Assembly: GCA_000751295.2 (NCBI GenBank)
Contig: CCMO02000003.1
Span: 124,001 to 188,000 of the forward strand
DNA from: a bacterium YEK0313
GTDB taxonomy: Bacteria > Pseudomonadota > Alphaproteobacteria > Rhizobiales > Phreatobacteraceae
DNA length: 64,000 nucleotides
Reading direction: 5' to 3'
In this document: positions 26,801 to 35,105 of the stretch, piece after piece
How the letters are laid out: each line of letters starts with the position of its first letter
Position numbering within the stretch: position 1 is the stretch's first letter
Notes under the pieces: generated by a model
Databases searched by the model: none
What the model saw: the letters and a program-made list of their open reading frames with translations, nothing else
What the model was told of the DNA's origin: nothing
Translations under genes and position numbers: made by a program

Positions 26801-28048
26801 TCAGGCGCGCCGCGCGATCCGGTCGCGCCGATAGAGCAGCCAGCCGACGATGGACACGTTGACGAGGTTCCACAGGATGCCATTGATGAAGGCGGCCTGA
26901 TAGGACCGGGTCAGATCGTAGATCACCCCCGACATCCAGCCGCCGAGCGCCATGCCGACGAGGGTCGCCATCAGCGCGATGCCGACCCGCGTGCCGGCTT
27001 CGCCGGCGGCGAAATATTCGCGCACGATGATGGCATAGCTCGGCACGATGCCGCCCTGGAACAGGCCGAACAGGATCGAGAAGATATAGAGCGGCGTCAG
27101 CCCGTCCGAGGTCAGGAACAGAAGCAGTGCGAGCCCCTGCAGCGCCGAGCCGAGCAGCAGAGTGGCAAGGCCGCCGAGCCGGTCGGCGATGAAACCCGAG
27201 GCGACGCGGCTGATGATGCCGAAGGCCAGCATCAGCGAGAGCATTTCGGAGCCGCGCGCCACGCCGTAACCGAGATCGGCGCAATAGGCGACGATATGGA
27301 CCTGCGGCATCGACATGGCGACGCAGCAGGCGAGGCCGGCGATCGCCAGCACCACCATGAGCGCATTCGGCGACAGGCCGAGACCGGCCACATTGCCATG
27401 GCGCACGACGCCGGCGACCGGCGCCGGCTCGGCTGGCGGCTGGCGGCGCAGCAACAGGGCGAGCGGGGTCATCAGAACCACCACGGCGACGGCGATCAGG
27501 AGGTGCGTCGTGCGCCAGCCGACCGCCTCCAGCGTGAAGCGGACGATCTGCGGCCAGATGGCGCCGGCGATATAATTGCCGCAGGCGCAAACGGCCACCG
27601 CTATGCCGCGCTGGCGATTGAACCAGAGCGAAATATGCGCCATCAGCGGCCCAAAGACGGCGGCCGAGCCGAGCATGCCGATGAGAACACCGTGGACGAT
27701 GGCGAAAACCCAGATATTGGGGGCGAGGCCGGCCAGCACATAGCCGAGGCCCATGATGAGCCCGCCACCCAGGACCGGCAGCATGATGCCGAAGCGGTCG
27801 GTGAGCCGGCCGATGAGGACGCCGCCGATGGCAAAACCGATCATGGCGAAGGTGTAGGGCAGCGAGGCTTCGCCGCGGGCAATGCCAAAATCGGCCTGCA
27901 CCGCCGGCAGCACGACGACCACCGACCACATGCCGACGCCGCCGATGGTGCCGAGCGCCAACGCGACGGCGAGCCTGAGCCAGGCGGCCGGCCCGTCGAT
28001 GTCGGACGGTGAAGCCCGATGGGGATCAGGCGAGGTGATCTGCAGCAA
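26801..28048 (-). CDS. Major facilitator superfamily transporter (monocarboxylate/OFA-like)
   Basis: A protein of about 415 residues with twelve hydrophobic segments. The loop 2-3 motif is GGVLIGRLTDRFGIMLPV, and loop 8-9 GFIADRLGG repeats it. The pattern resembles the carboxylate (OFA/MCT-like) branch. The start is uncertain: the best frame opens at TTG 28048 with no nearby ATG. Its position downstream of the citrate synthase suggests a carboxylate substrate, but that is inference. Confidence 0.82.
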   Translation of the reverse strand: MLQITSPDPHRASPSDIDGPAAWLRLAVALALGTIGGVGMWSVVVVLPAVQADFGIARGEASLPYTFAMIGFAIGGVLIGRLTDRFGIMLPVLGGGLIMGLGYVLAGLAPNIWVFAIVHGVLIGMLGSAAVFGPLMAHISLWFNRQRGIAVAVCACGNYIAGAIWPQIVRFTLEAVGWRTTHLLIAVAVVVLMTPLALLLRRQPPAEPAPVAGVVRHGNVAGLGLSPNALMVVLAIAGLACCVAMSMPQVHIVAYCADLGYGVARGSEMLSLMLAFGIISRVASGFIADRLGGLATLLLGSALQGLALLLFLTSDGLTPLYIFSILFGLFQGGIVPSYAIIVREYFAAGEAGTRVGIALMATLVGMALGGWMSGVIYDLTRSYQAAFINGILWNLVNVSIVGWLLYRRDRIARRA

Positions 28049-28097
28049 GATGGGACCGTCCGGGCTTCGGGGACCCGGAAACTAGCACCGCCGCCCC

Positions 28098-28122
28098 GCG
28101 CGGGACAGCGACCGTCCCGCGC
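28098..28122 (-). terminator. 9-bp-stem hairpin between citrate synthase and MFS genes
   Basis: GCGCGGGAC pairs perfectly with GTCCCGCGC around a 7-nt loop, 87 bp after the citrate-synthase stop on the minus strand and upstream of the transporter gene. No T tract. Probably separates the two transcription units. Confidence 0.5.
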
Positions 28123-28208
28123 AACCGCCCTGCATGGCCGGGCGGGCTTTGCAACACGCGGCGCGCGAGCCGCCTGCCGCCCGCGCCGGACGGGCGCCAG
28201 GAGCTGTT

Positions 28209-29324
28209 TCAGGCAGCATCGCGCTGATCCGGCATCGGCCCGACATAACGCGATTGCGGGCGGATCATCCGGCCGCTCTTCTCCTGTTCCAGCACATGGG
28301 CCGTCCAGCCCGCGACGCGGCCGGCGGCAAAGACATTGGTGAAGCTCTCGCGCGGCAGTTCGAGCGCCTCGAGCACCAGGGCGGTGTAGAACTCGACATT
28401 GGTGTCGAGCGTCCGGCCCGCCTTGCGCTCCCGCAGGATATCGAGAGCGGCCGCTTCGACCGCTTCGGCGAAACCGATCCGATTGTCGCCCCGGCCGAGT
28501 TCGCCCGCAACCGCCTTCAGGACATCCGCCCGCGGATCGCGCACCCGATAGATCCTGTGGCCGAAACCCATCAGGCGCTCGCCGCCGGCGAGGGCATGCT
28601 CGAGCCAGGGCCGGATATTGGCCGGATTGCCGATGGCATCGAGCATGTCGAGCACGGGACCCGGCGCTCCGCCATGCAGCGGGCCCTTCAACGCGCACAG
28701 ACCGCCGACCACGGCGGAGATCAGTCCGGCGCGGGTCGAACCGATCACCCGCGCGGCAAAGGTCGACGCGTTGAGACCGTGGTCGGCGACCGTCACAAGA
28801 TAGGTTTCCAGCGCCCGCACATGCACGTCCGGCGCGCTCACGCCGCGGATCATGCGCAGCATGTCGTCGGCCTGGCCGCGGCTGGCGTCCGGCGCGACCG
28901 GGGCGAGGCCGCGATGGCGGCGGGCGATGGCGGCGGCAAAGACCGGGACGGCGGCAACGGCGAGATGATGCGCAGGCACGGTCGCGGCATCGGGGAGGGT
29001 GGACAGCATCAGCCGCAGGGCCTCGACCGCGGAGAGGCCGTCGACGGCCGGCATGACCGGCGCCGCCGCGGCGAAGGCCGCCACGCGGGCCTCGCCGAGC
29101 CGCGTGCGGATATCGGCCTCGTCGACCGATTCGGACACGAAACCTTGCCACAGGAGACCGAGAACGGCTTCGAAACTGCGCTTTCCGGCAAGCTGTTCGA
29201 GGTCGTGCCCCCGCACGATCAGACGCCCGGCAGCACCGTCGACATGGCTGAGCACGGTTTCGGCGGCAATAACGTCGTCCAGTCCGGAGACGGCGACAAC
29301 GGGTCCTTTTGCAGCTGGCGACAT
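28209..29324 (-). CDS. Citrate synthase-family protein with Glu at the catalytic Asp position
   Basis: A 371-residue citrate/methylcitrate synthase-fold protein. The two catalytic His positions are present: VADHGLNASTFAARV (equivalent of E. coli GltA His264) and LMGFGHRIYRVRDPRA (His305). The third catalytic position reads TNVEFYTALVLEAL, with Glu where citrate synthases have Asp (NVDFYS). The substrate loop GPLHGGAPG and the C-terminal SGRMIRPQSRYVGP are conserved. A strong ribosome site, AAAGGAA, precedes the ATG. It is divergent from an HTH-fused paralogue. It may be a true (methyl)citrate synthase with altered catalysis, or act only in a complex with the paralogue. Confidence 0.88.
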   Translation of the reverse strand: MSPAAKGPVVAVSGLDDVIAAETVLSHVDGAAGRLIVRGHDLEQLAGKRSFEAVLGLLWQGFVSESVDEADIRTRLGEARVAAFAAAAPVMPAVDGLSAVEALRLMLSTLPDAATVPAHHLAVAAVPVFAAAIARRHRGLAPVAPDASRGQADDMLRMIRGVSAPDVHVRALETYLVTVADHGLNASTFAARVIGSTRAGLISAVVGGLCALKGPLHGGAPGPVLDMLDAIGNPANIRPWLEHALAGGERLMGFGHRIYRVRDPRADVLKAVAGELGRGDNRIGFAEAVEAAALDILRERKAGRTLDTNVEFYTALVLEALELPRESFTNVFAAGRVAGWTAHVLEQEKSGRMIRPQSRYVGPMPDQRDAA

Positions 29325-29377
29325 GGCAGTTCCTTTCGATCGTCCGGATCTACCTTGCGCCGCAGATCAAGATCGTC

Positions 29378-29402
29378 AATATTGATTGATACAATCAATA
29401 TT
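29378..29402. promoter_or_regulatory. Perfect 25-bp palindrome between the two citrate-synthase genes
   Basis: AATATTGATTG is followed by ATA and then CAATCAATATT, an exact inverted repeat, AT-rich in a GC-rich genome. It ends 7 bp before the ATG of the HTH-citrate synthase and about 54 bp upstream of the other gene's ATG, so a bound dimer would cover the start region of the first and the promoter of the second. The likely binder is the HTH-citrate synthase itself. Confidence 0.75.
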
Positions 29403-29409
29403 AGAAGCC

Positions 29410-30579
29410 ATGTCCCAGGATCCCTATCTCGACACCCAGGCCGCAACCGCCCGCCTCGGCATTTCGCGGGCCAGCCTCTACGCCTATGTCAGCCGCGGTC
29501 TGATCGAAGCGCGGCCCGACGGCCAGGATCCACGGCGCAGCCTCTACCGCGCCGCCGATATCGAGCGCCTTGCCAAAACCAAGGCCCGCGGCCGCAAATC
29601 CGACGAGATCGCCGGCGCGACGCTCGACTGGGGGCCGCCGGTGCTGGCATCCGGCATCACGCTGATCGCCAATGACCGGCTTTATTACCGTGGCCAGGAT
29701 GCGGCGCGCCTGGCGCGGACCGCGAGCCTCGAAGAGGTTGCGCGGCTGCTCTGGCAATGCGGCGAGGACGATCCTTTCGCCACACCCGAACCTGTCGACA
29801 TGGCGCCGGTCGCCAGCGCGCGGGCCATCGACCGCTGCCTGCAGCTTCTGGCCGGACGCGGCGTCAACACCCGCATGATCTGGCAGCGCGACGTCAGGCG
29901 CCTGTGGCCGGAGGCGGCAACGCTGCTGCGGCTCGTCGCCGCCGGTGTGGCCGGTACCGCGCCCGGCCCGGAGCCGATCCACCAGCAGATGGCCCGAGCC
30001 TGGAAGGTGCCCGCGGACAAGGCCGATATTCTGCGCGCCGCCATGGTGCTGCTGGCCGACCACGAATCGAACGCCTCGGCCTTCACCGTGCGCGTCATCG
30101 CATCCACCGGCGCCTCGCTCGCGGCCTGTCTTCTCGGCGGGCTCGGCGCCCTGTCGGGACCGCTGCATGGGGGAACGACGAGCCTTGTCGAAATCCTGTT
30201 CGACGAGGTGGCTCGGGCGGGCGATGCGAGCGCGGTCATCGAGGAGCGGCTGCGCCGCGGCGACCGCCTGCCGGGCTTCGGTCATCAGCTCTATCCGGGT
30301 GGCGACCCGCGCGCCGAGGCGCTGATGGCGCTGCTGCCGGCCGATCCGGTCCGGGACGCCCTGCTTTCGGCGATGAGCGCGATCGGCGAACGCCAGCCCA
30401 ACATTGATTTTGCGCTCGTTGCGGCCTGCCGGCTGCTGCACCTGCCGCCAGGTTCGGCCCTGGGCCTCTTTGCCGTCGGCCGCACCATCGGCTGGATCGC
30501 CCATGCCCTCGAGCAGCAGCAGACCGGGAGCCTGATCAGGCCGCGGACACGTTATGTCGGGGCCGAGCCGGAGGACTAG
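29410..30579 (+). CDS. Helix-turn-helix/citrate synthase fusion protein
   Basis: A 389-residue fusion. Residues about 7-60 form a MerR-like winged helix (LDTQAATARLGISRASLYAYVSRGLIEARPDGQDPRRSLYRAADIERL); from about 75 on it is a citrate-synthase fold. All three catalytic positions look intact: LADHESNASAFTVRV (His), LPGFGHQLYPGGDPRA (His) and QPNIDFALV (Asp), with GPLHGGTTS. Such fusions occur in Rhizobiales as neighbours of a plain citrate synthase. It could be an enzyme, a metabolite-sensing repressor, or both. The ATG was chosen over an in-frame TTG at 29386 that lies inside the palindrome. Confidence 0.87.
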   Translation: MSQDPYLDTQAATARLGISRASLYAYVSRGLIEARPDGQDPRRSLYRAADIERLAKTKARGRKSDEIAGATLDWGPPVLASGITLIANDRLYYRGQDAARLARTASLEEVARLLWQCGEDDPFATPEPVDMAPVASARAIDRCLQLLAGRGVNTRMIWQRDVRRLWPEAATLLRLVAAGVAGTAPGPEPIHQQMARAWKVPADKADILRAAMVLLADHESNASAFTVRVIASTGASLAACLLGGLGALSGPLHGGTTSLVEILFDEVARAGDASAVIEERLRRGDRLPGFGHQLYPGGDPRAEALMALLPADPVRDALLSAMSAIGERQPNIDFALVAACRLLHLPPGSALGLFAVGRTIGWIAHALEQQQTGSLIRPRTRYVGAEPED

Positions 30580-30944
30580 GCGCGGCCCGATCGACCGGCC
30601 AGGCCGGAGAGGGCGGTCAGCAGCCAGCCGCCGATGAGCAGGACCCCGCCGGCCGGTGCGGCCATGGGAAACAGGGCGCTGCCGGCAAAGGCACGCCAGG
30701 CAAGGTCGCCGGAAAAGAGCAGAAGCCCCAGGATCAGCGCGGTTGCGGCGATATCGGCAAGGCGCGGCGCCAGCATGCCCGCGCCCCGGCCGAAAGCGAG
30801 GGCGAGCAGCGCCGGCGCGTGCAGGGACAGCATGCTGGCGGCCACATTGAGGCTGGTGCCGGCATAGGCATGGGTCGACAGGGCGGCAAGAGCGACGCCG
30901 GCCGCGCCGATCAGGCCGGCAAGGCAGACAACGAGGCGCGGCAT
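30576..30944 (-). CDS. DUF423 (YgdD-like) membrane protein
   Basis: A 122-residue protein with four hydrophobic segments. It has the family pattern LAGLIGAAGVALAALSTHAY near the N-terminus, a central LGLLLFSGDLAW, and the C-terminal PAGGVLLIGGWLLTAL. Function is unknown for the family. The stop overlaps the stop of the HTH-citrate synthase (CTAG). The start MPRLVVCLAG is the only one consistent with family length. Confidence 0.88.
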   Translation of the reverse strand: MPRLVVCLAGLIGAAGVALAALSTHAYAGTSLNVAASMLSLHAPALLALAFGRGAGMLAPRLADIAATALILGLLLFSGDLAWRAFAGSALFPMAAPAGGVLLIGGWLLTALSGLAGRSGRA

Positions 30945-31092
30945 TCTCAAGCTCCCGACGGCGGTGGTGGAGGCGTCTTGAGCACTTGCGTGGGTCCGAT
31001 GCAAATCAATCCTGGCATGTCCAGCGGATGGGAAACGCCATGGCGCGGCAAAGGTCTCGACCTCGCCGTTGTTCGCGTTTAGTTCTTGGCGC

Positions 31093-33627
31093 ATGGCCGT
31101 GCACACCCCCGCGACATTGAAGGACGCGACGATCCTGCCGGAACGTTTCGGCGGCTGGTTCGCGAGCCGCGGCTGGACCCCGCGCGCCCACCAGCTCGAA
31201 CTGCTCGCCCTGGCCCGGCAAGGGCGTTCCGCCCTGCTGGTTGCGCCGACCGGCGCCGGCAAGACGCTAGCGGGCTTCCTGCCCAGCCTCGTCGAGCTCG
31301 CGCAGATCCGGGCGAGCGCGCGGTCCGGCCTGCATACGCTCTATATCTCACCGCTGAAGGCGCTCGCCGTCGACGTCGCCCGCAACCTCTACAAGCCGGT
31401 CGTCGAGATGGGTCTTGCCATGCGCATCGAGACTCGGACCGGCGACACGCCCGCCTCCAAGCGGTTGCGCCAGCGGGCCGATCCGCCACAAATCCTGCTG
31501 ACGACGCCTGAACAGCTCGCTCTGCTGCTAGCGAGCGCCGATGCGCCCTTCATGTTCGGCAGTCTCAAACGCATCGTACTCGACGAACTTCATGCGCTGG
31601 TCACCTCCAAGCGCGGCGACCTCCTGTCGCTCGGCCTGTCCAGGCTGTTCCGGCTGGCGCCGGAGGTGCAGATGGTCGGTCTGTCGGCCACCGTCGCCGA
31701 TCCGGTCGATCTCGCCCGCTTCCTCACACCGCAGCACCAGGACCGGCCGCCGGCCGCGATCGTCGTCGCCGAGGGCGGCGCGCGGGCCGAGGTATCCATG
31801 CTGGACACGCGCGCGCGCCTGCCCTGGTCCGGCCATTCGGCGCGCCATGCGCTCGACGAGATCTATGAGGCGATCCGGAGCCATCGCACGACGCTCGTCT
31901 TCGTCAATACCCGATCCCAGGCCGAGCTGCTGTTCCAATCGCTCTGGCGCATCAACGACGACGGCCTTGCCATTGCCCTGCATCACGGCTCGCTCGATGT
32001 CGCCCAGCGCCGCCGGGTCGAGGACGCCATGGCGGCCGGCCGCCTGAAGGCCATCGTCTGCACCTCGTCCCTCGATCTCGGCGTCGACTGGGGCGACGTC
32101 GATCTGGTTCTGAATGTCGGTGCGCCCAAGGGCGCGAGCCGGCTCATGCAGCGGATCGGACGGGCCAACCATCGGCTCGACGAAGCCTCGAAGGCTGTTC
32201 TGGTGCCGGCGAACCGCTTCGAAGTGCTGGAATGCCGGGCGGCGCTCGAGGCCGTGCGCGACGGCGTCCAGGATACGCCGGCGCTGCGCATCGGCGCCTT
32301 CGACGTGCTGGCCCAGCATATTCTCGGCATGGCCTGCGCGGGACCGTTCGACGCGACCGCGCTCTATGAGGAAATATGCGCGGCCGCGCCCTATGCCGGC
32401 CTCTCCCGTGCCGATTTCAACGATGCTCTCGCTTTCGTCGCGACTGGCGGCTACGCGCTGAAGAACTATGAGCGCTTCGCCAAGATCCGGCGCGCCAAGA
32501 ACGGCCTCTGGCATGTCGCCCATCCCAAGATCGCCGCGCAGTACCGGATGAATGTCGGCACAATCGTCGAATCCGCCATGCTGAAGGTGCGCCTCATGCG
32601 CGCGGCCCGTCAGCCCAAACACGGCTATGTCGGCCCGATCGCCCGCGGCGGTCGGGTGCTCGGCGAAATCGAGGAATATTTCATCGAGGGCCTCGTTCCC
32701 GGCGACACCTTCCTGTTCGCTGGCGAAGTGCTGCAATACGAGGCGCTGGTCGAGGACGAAGTCTATGCGTCCCGTTCGGCCGCCAAGGAACCGCGCGTCC
32801 CAGCTTATGCCGGCGGCAAATTTCCGCTCTCCACCTTTCTCGCCGAGGGCGTCCGCCGCATGCTCGCCGATCGCGCGTCCTGGCGCGACCTGCCGCGCCC
32901 GGTTGCCGACTGGCTGGAACTGCAGCGCCTCGTTTCGGTCATTCCGGCCCGCGATGAGTTGCTCGTCGAGACCTTTCCGCGCGCCGACAAACATTACCTC
33001 GTCGCCTATCCGTTCGAAGGGCGCCTTGCCCATCAGACGCTGGGCATGCTTTTGACGCGCCGGCTCGAACGGGCCGGCATGAAGCCCATGGGTTTCGTCG
33101 CCACCGACTATTCCCTGTCGGTCTGGAGCCTCGCCGATGTCGGTTCCGCGCTGTCGCAACGGCGCCTGTCCATGGCCGCCCTGTTCGACGAGGACATGCT
33201 GGGCGACGATCTCGAAGCCTGGCTCGCCGAAAGCCAGCTCATGAAGCGCATGTTCCGCACCTGCGCGATCATTTCCGGCCTGATCGAGCGGCGTCATCCG
33301 GGCAAGGAAAAGACCGGCCGGCAGGTCACCCTGTCGACCGACCTGGTCTATGACGTGCTGCGCCGGCATGAGCCAGGCCATATTCTGCTGCGCGCCGCGC
33401 GCGCCGATGCGGCGACCGGACTTCTCGACATTGCCCGGCTCGGCCAGATGCTCTCGCGCATCAAGGGGCGAATCGTGCACAAACGACTCGATCGGATCTC
33501 GCCGCTCGCCGTGCCGGTCATGCTGGAAATCGGACGCGAGCCGATCCACGGCGAGGCGGGCGACGCCATCCTGGCCGAAGCCGAGGCGGATCTTCTGGCC
33601 GAGGCCGGCATTGGAGCCACGACATGA
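31093..33627 (+). CDS. Ligase-associated DNA-damage-response DEXH helicase (Lhr-like)
   Basis: An 844-residue superfamily 2 helicase. Motif I is APTGAGKTLAGFLP, motif II appears as LDELH (VLDELHALVTS), motif III LSATVADP, motif IV-VI ALHHGSLDVAQRRR and QRIGRANHR. The long C-terminal part is that of the TIGR04121 family, which is normally encoded with PdeM, an MBL-fold exonuclease and an ATP-dependent ligase. Here only PdeM is adjacent (4-bp overlap); the ligase and exonuclease are not in the window. Confidence 0.9.
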   Translation: MAVHTPATLKDATILPERFGGWFASRGWTPRAHQLELLALARQGRSALLVAPTGAGKTLAGFLPSLVELAQIRASARSGLHTLYISPLKALAVDVARNLYKPVVEMGLAMRIETRTGDTPASKRLRQRADPPQILLTTPEQLALLLASADAPFMFGSLKRIVLDELHALVTSKRGDLLSLGLSRLFRLAPEVQMVGLSATVADPVDLARFLTPQHQDRPPAAIVVAEGGARAEVSMLDTRARLPWSGHSARHALDEIYEAIRSHRTTLVFVNTRSQAELLFQSLWRINDDGLAIALHHGSLDVAQRRRVEDAMAAGRLKAIVCTSSLDLGVDWGDVDLVLNVGAPKGASRLMQRIGRANHRLDEASKAVLVPANRFEVLECRAALEAVRDGVQDTPALRIGAFDVLAQHILGMACAGPFDATALYEEICAAAPYAGLSRADFNDALAFVATGGYALKNYERFAKIRRAKNGLWHVAHPKIAAQYRMNVGTIVESAMLKVRLMRAARQPKHGYVGPIARGGRVLGEIEEYFIEGLVPGDTFLFAGEVLQYEALVEDEVYASRSAAKEPRVPAYAGGKFPLSTFLAEGVRRMLADRASWRDLPRPVADWLELQRLVSVIPARDELLVETFPRADKHYLVAYPFEGRLAHQTLGMLLTRRLERAGMKPMGFVATDYSLSVWSLADVGSALSQRRLSMAALFDEDMLGDDLEAWLAESQLMKRMFRTCAIISGLIERRHPGKEKTGRQVTLSTDLVYDVLRRHEPGHILLRAARADAATGLLDIARLGQMLSRIKGRIVHKRLDRISPLAVPVMLEIGREPIHGEAGDAILAEAEADLLAEAGIGATT

Positions 33628-34328
33628 CCGCTGCCGCGCTGCGCACAACCGCGGAGACCATCATCCAGGTCGCCGGCGAGGCTCTGCTCGCCGATTGCTC
33701 CGGTGCGCTCTGGTGGGACGCGGCGCAGACCTTGATCGTCTCCGACCTGCATCTCGAAAAGGGATCGAGCTTCGCCGCCCGCGGCATCCTGCTGCCGCCC
33801 TACGATACGGCCACAACGCTCGCCGCACTCGACACCGCGCTCCGGCGCTATCGGCCGCGGCGGGTGATCGCGCTCGGCGACAGCTTCCATGATGGCGGAG
33901 CGCTTGGCCGGATCGCCGACAGCGACCGGTCGACCCTGTCACGGCTGCAGGCAGGCCTGACCTGGGTCTGGATCGAAGGCAATCATGACGGCGCGCTGAG
34001 CGGCATTCTGCCGGGAGACCACATGGTGCGTCTTGCGGAAAGCGGCCTCGTTTTCGTGCACGAGCCGGGCAGGGGAGCCTCGTCCGGCGAGATCGCCGGT
34101 CATTACCATCCTTGCGCCAAGGTGCGCGGCCGCGGCCGCGGCATTCGCCGGCGGGCCTATGCCAGCGACGGCGACCGGCTCGTCATGCCGGCTTTCGGTG
34201 CCTATACCGGCGGCCTCAATGTCCGCGACGGCGCCATCGAGGCCCTGTTTCCGCGCGGCTTTTCGGCTTTCATGCTCGGCGACGAGCGGATCTACACCTT
34301 TCGCCAGGCGCATTGCCTGCCGGACTGA
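33624..34328 (+). CDS. pdeM: Ligase-associated DNA-damage-response endonuclease PdeM
   Basis: A 234-residue calcineurin-like phosphoesterase. The metal-ligand motifs run in order: VSDLHLEKGSSFA, ALGDSFHDGG, WIEGNHDGA, IAGHYHPCAK and a C-terminal GAYTGGLNV. It is the nuclease of the TIGR04123 family that partners the adjacent helicase; its ATG overlaps the helicase stop. A role in repair of alkylation or strand damage is inferred from the family context. Confidence 0.9.
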   Translation: MTAAALRTTAETIIQVAGEALLADCSGALWWDAAQTLIVSDLHLEKGSSFAARGILLPPYDTATTLAALDTALRRYRPRRVIALGDSFHDGGALGRIADSDRSTLSRLQAGLTWVWIEGNHDGALSGILPGDHMVRLAESGLVFVHEPGRGASSGEIAGHYHPCAKVRGRGRGIRRRAYASDGDRLVMPAFGAYTGGLNVRDGAIEALFPRGFSAFMLGDERIYTFRQAHCLPD

Positions 34329-34362
34329 TGCGCCGGCCGCGGTCGAAGGCCGGCCCGGCACA

Positions 34363-34378
34363 TGTTTCACGTGAATCA
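34363..34378. promoter_or_regulatory. Near-consensus parS site between convergent pdeM and methyltransferase genes
   Basis: TGTTTCACGTGAATCA differs from the perfect site at 43641 by one base. It lies in a 58-bp intergenic gap, about 12 kb from parB. Probably bound by ParB, perhaps with lower affinity. Confidence 0.65.
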
Positions 34379-34386
34379 TTTACCAG

Positions 34387-35046
34387 TCACGAGCCGCGGC
34401 GATAGACCCAGACCCGCGCCGGCGGAATGTTGCGCCAGACCCGGTCGGACGGCTCGGCGGCGAAATCCGCCCCCTTGAGCGGCACTGGCGACACCACCGC
34501 ATAGGTGAACTGGATGAAGGGCGCGCCGGGTTTCATCAACCCGAAGGCTTCATGCAGCAGCTTGATGCGCACCGGCTCTGGCCGCGTCACCAGCGGCAGA
34601 CCCGACACCACGGCATCGGCGGGCGCGCCGAGCTTGCCGGCAAGGGTCCGGCCGAGCGTATAGGCATCGCCGTGCACCACGGTCGCCTTGGGGAAGCGCT
34701 CGCGCAGCAGCCGGCAGAATTCTGCGGAATATTCGACGAGGACCAGCCGGGCGGGATCGACGCCGCGCTCGACCAGAGCCGCGGTGACCGGACCCGTACC
34801 GGGCCCGAGCTCGATCACCGACCCGGTGCCCGCCGGATCGACATAGCCGGCCATGCGGCGCGCGAGCACCGGACCGGATGGCGTCACCGCGCCCATGCGG
34901 AGCGGGTTTTTCAGCCAGTTGCGGAGAAATCGGGCTTCGTCATCGTGCCGCTGCTCGGCGCTTTTGCGCACCAGAGCCCGGCCCGTAGGCGTGCGATCGA
35001 CCATTGAAAGGTCCGACAAAAAAGGGTCCGTCGCGGACCCTGTCAT
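34387..35046 (-). CDS. Class I SAM methyltransferase, PmtA-like (phospholipid N-methyltransferase)
   Basis: A 219-residue methyltransferase. The SAM motif I is SVIELGPGTGPVTAALVERG, preceded by the segment FLRNWLKNPLRMGAVTPSGPVLARRMAGYV, which is typical of Rhodobacter/Sinorhizobium PmtA-like enzymes and of KsgA-like proteins. Motif IV is VVSGLPLV. Phosphatidylethanolamine methylation toward phosphatidylcholine is the likely reaction; other lipid or rRNA substrates cannot be excluded. The start may be ATG 35046 or ATG 35004 (MVDRTPTGRALV). Confidence 0.78.
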   Translation of the reverse strand: MTGSATDPFLSDLSMVDRTPTGRALVRKSAEQRHDDEARFLRNWLKNPLRMGAVTPSGPVLARRMAGYVDPAGTGSVIELGPGTGPVTAALVERGVDPARLVLVEYSAEFCRLLRERFPKATVVHGDAYTLGRTLAGKLGAPADAVVSGLPLVTRPEPVRIKLLHEAFGLMKPGAPFIQFTYAVVSPVPLKGADFAAEPSDRVWRNIPPARVWVYRRGS

Positions 35047-35105
35047 GATTTGGTCATTCGTATCGGGATGAGCGCGGAGGGTCAAGAAGCGCTCCCCGCG
35101 CTCGT

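Noticed and set aside
29382..29398. FNR/FixK-type box (TTGAT...ATCAA) in the citrate-synthase palindrome
   Set aside because: FNR sites need a 4-bp spacer; here the possible spacers are 3 or 7 bp, and the full 25-bp dyad explains the sequence better.
31528..33648. A 706-codon minus-strand frame opposite the Lhr-like helicase
   Set aside because: Antisense shadow with repetitive charged composition and no recognisable motif.
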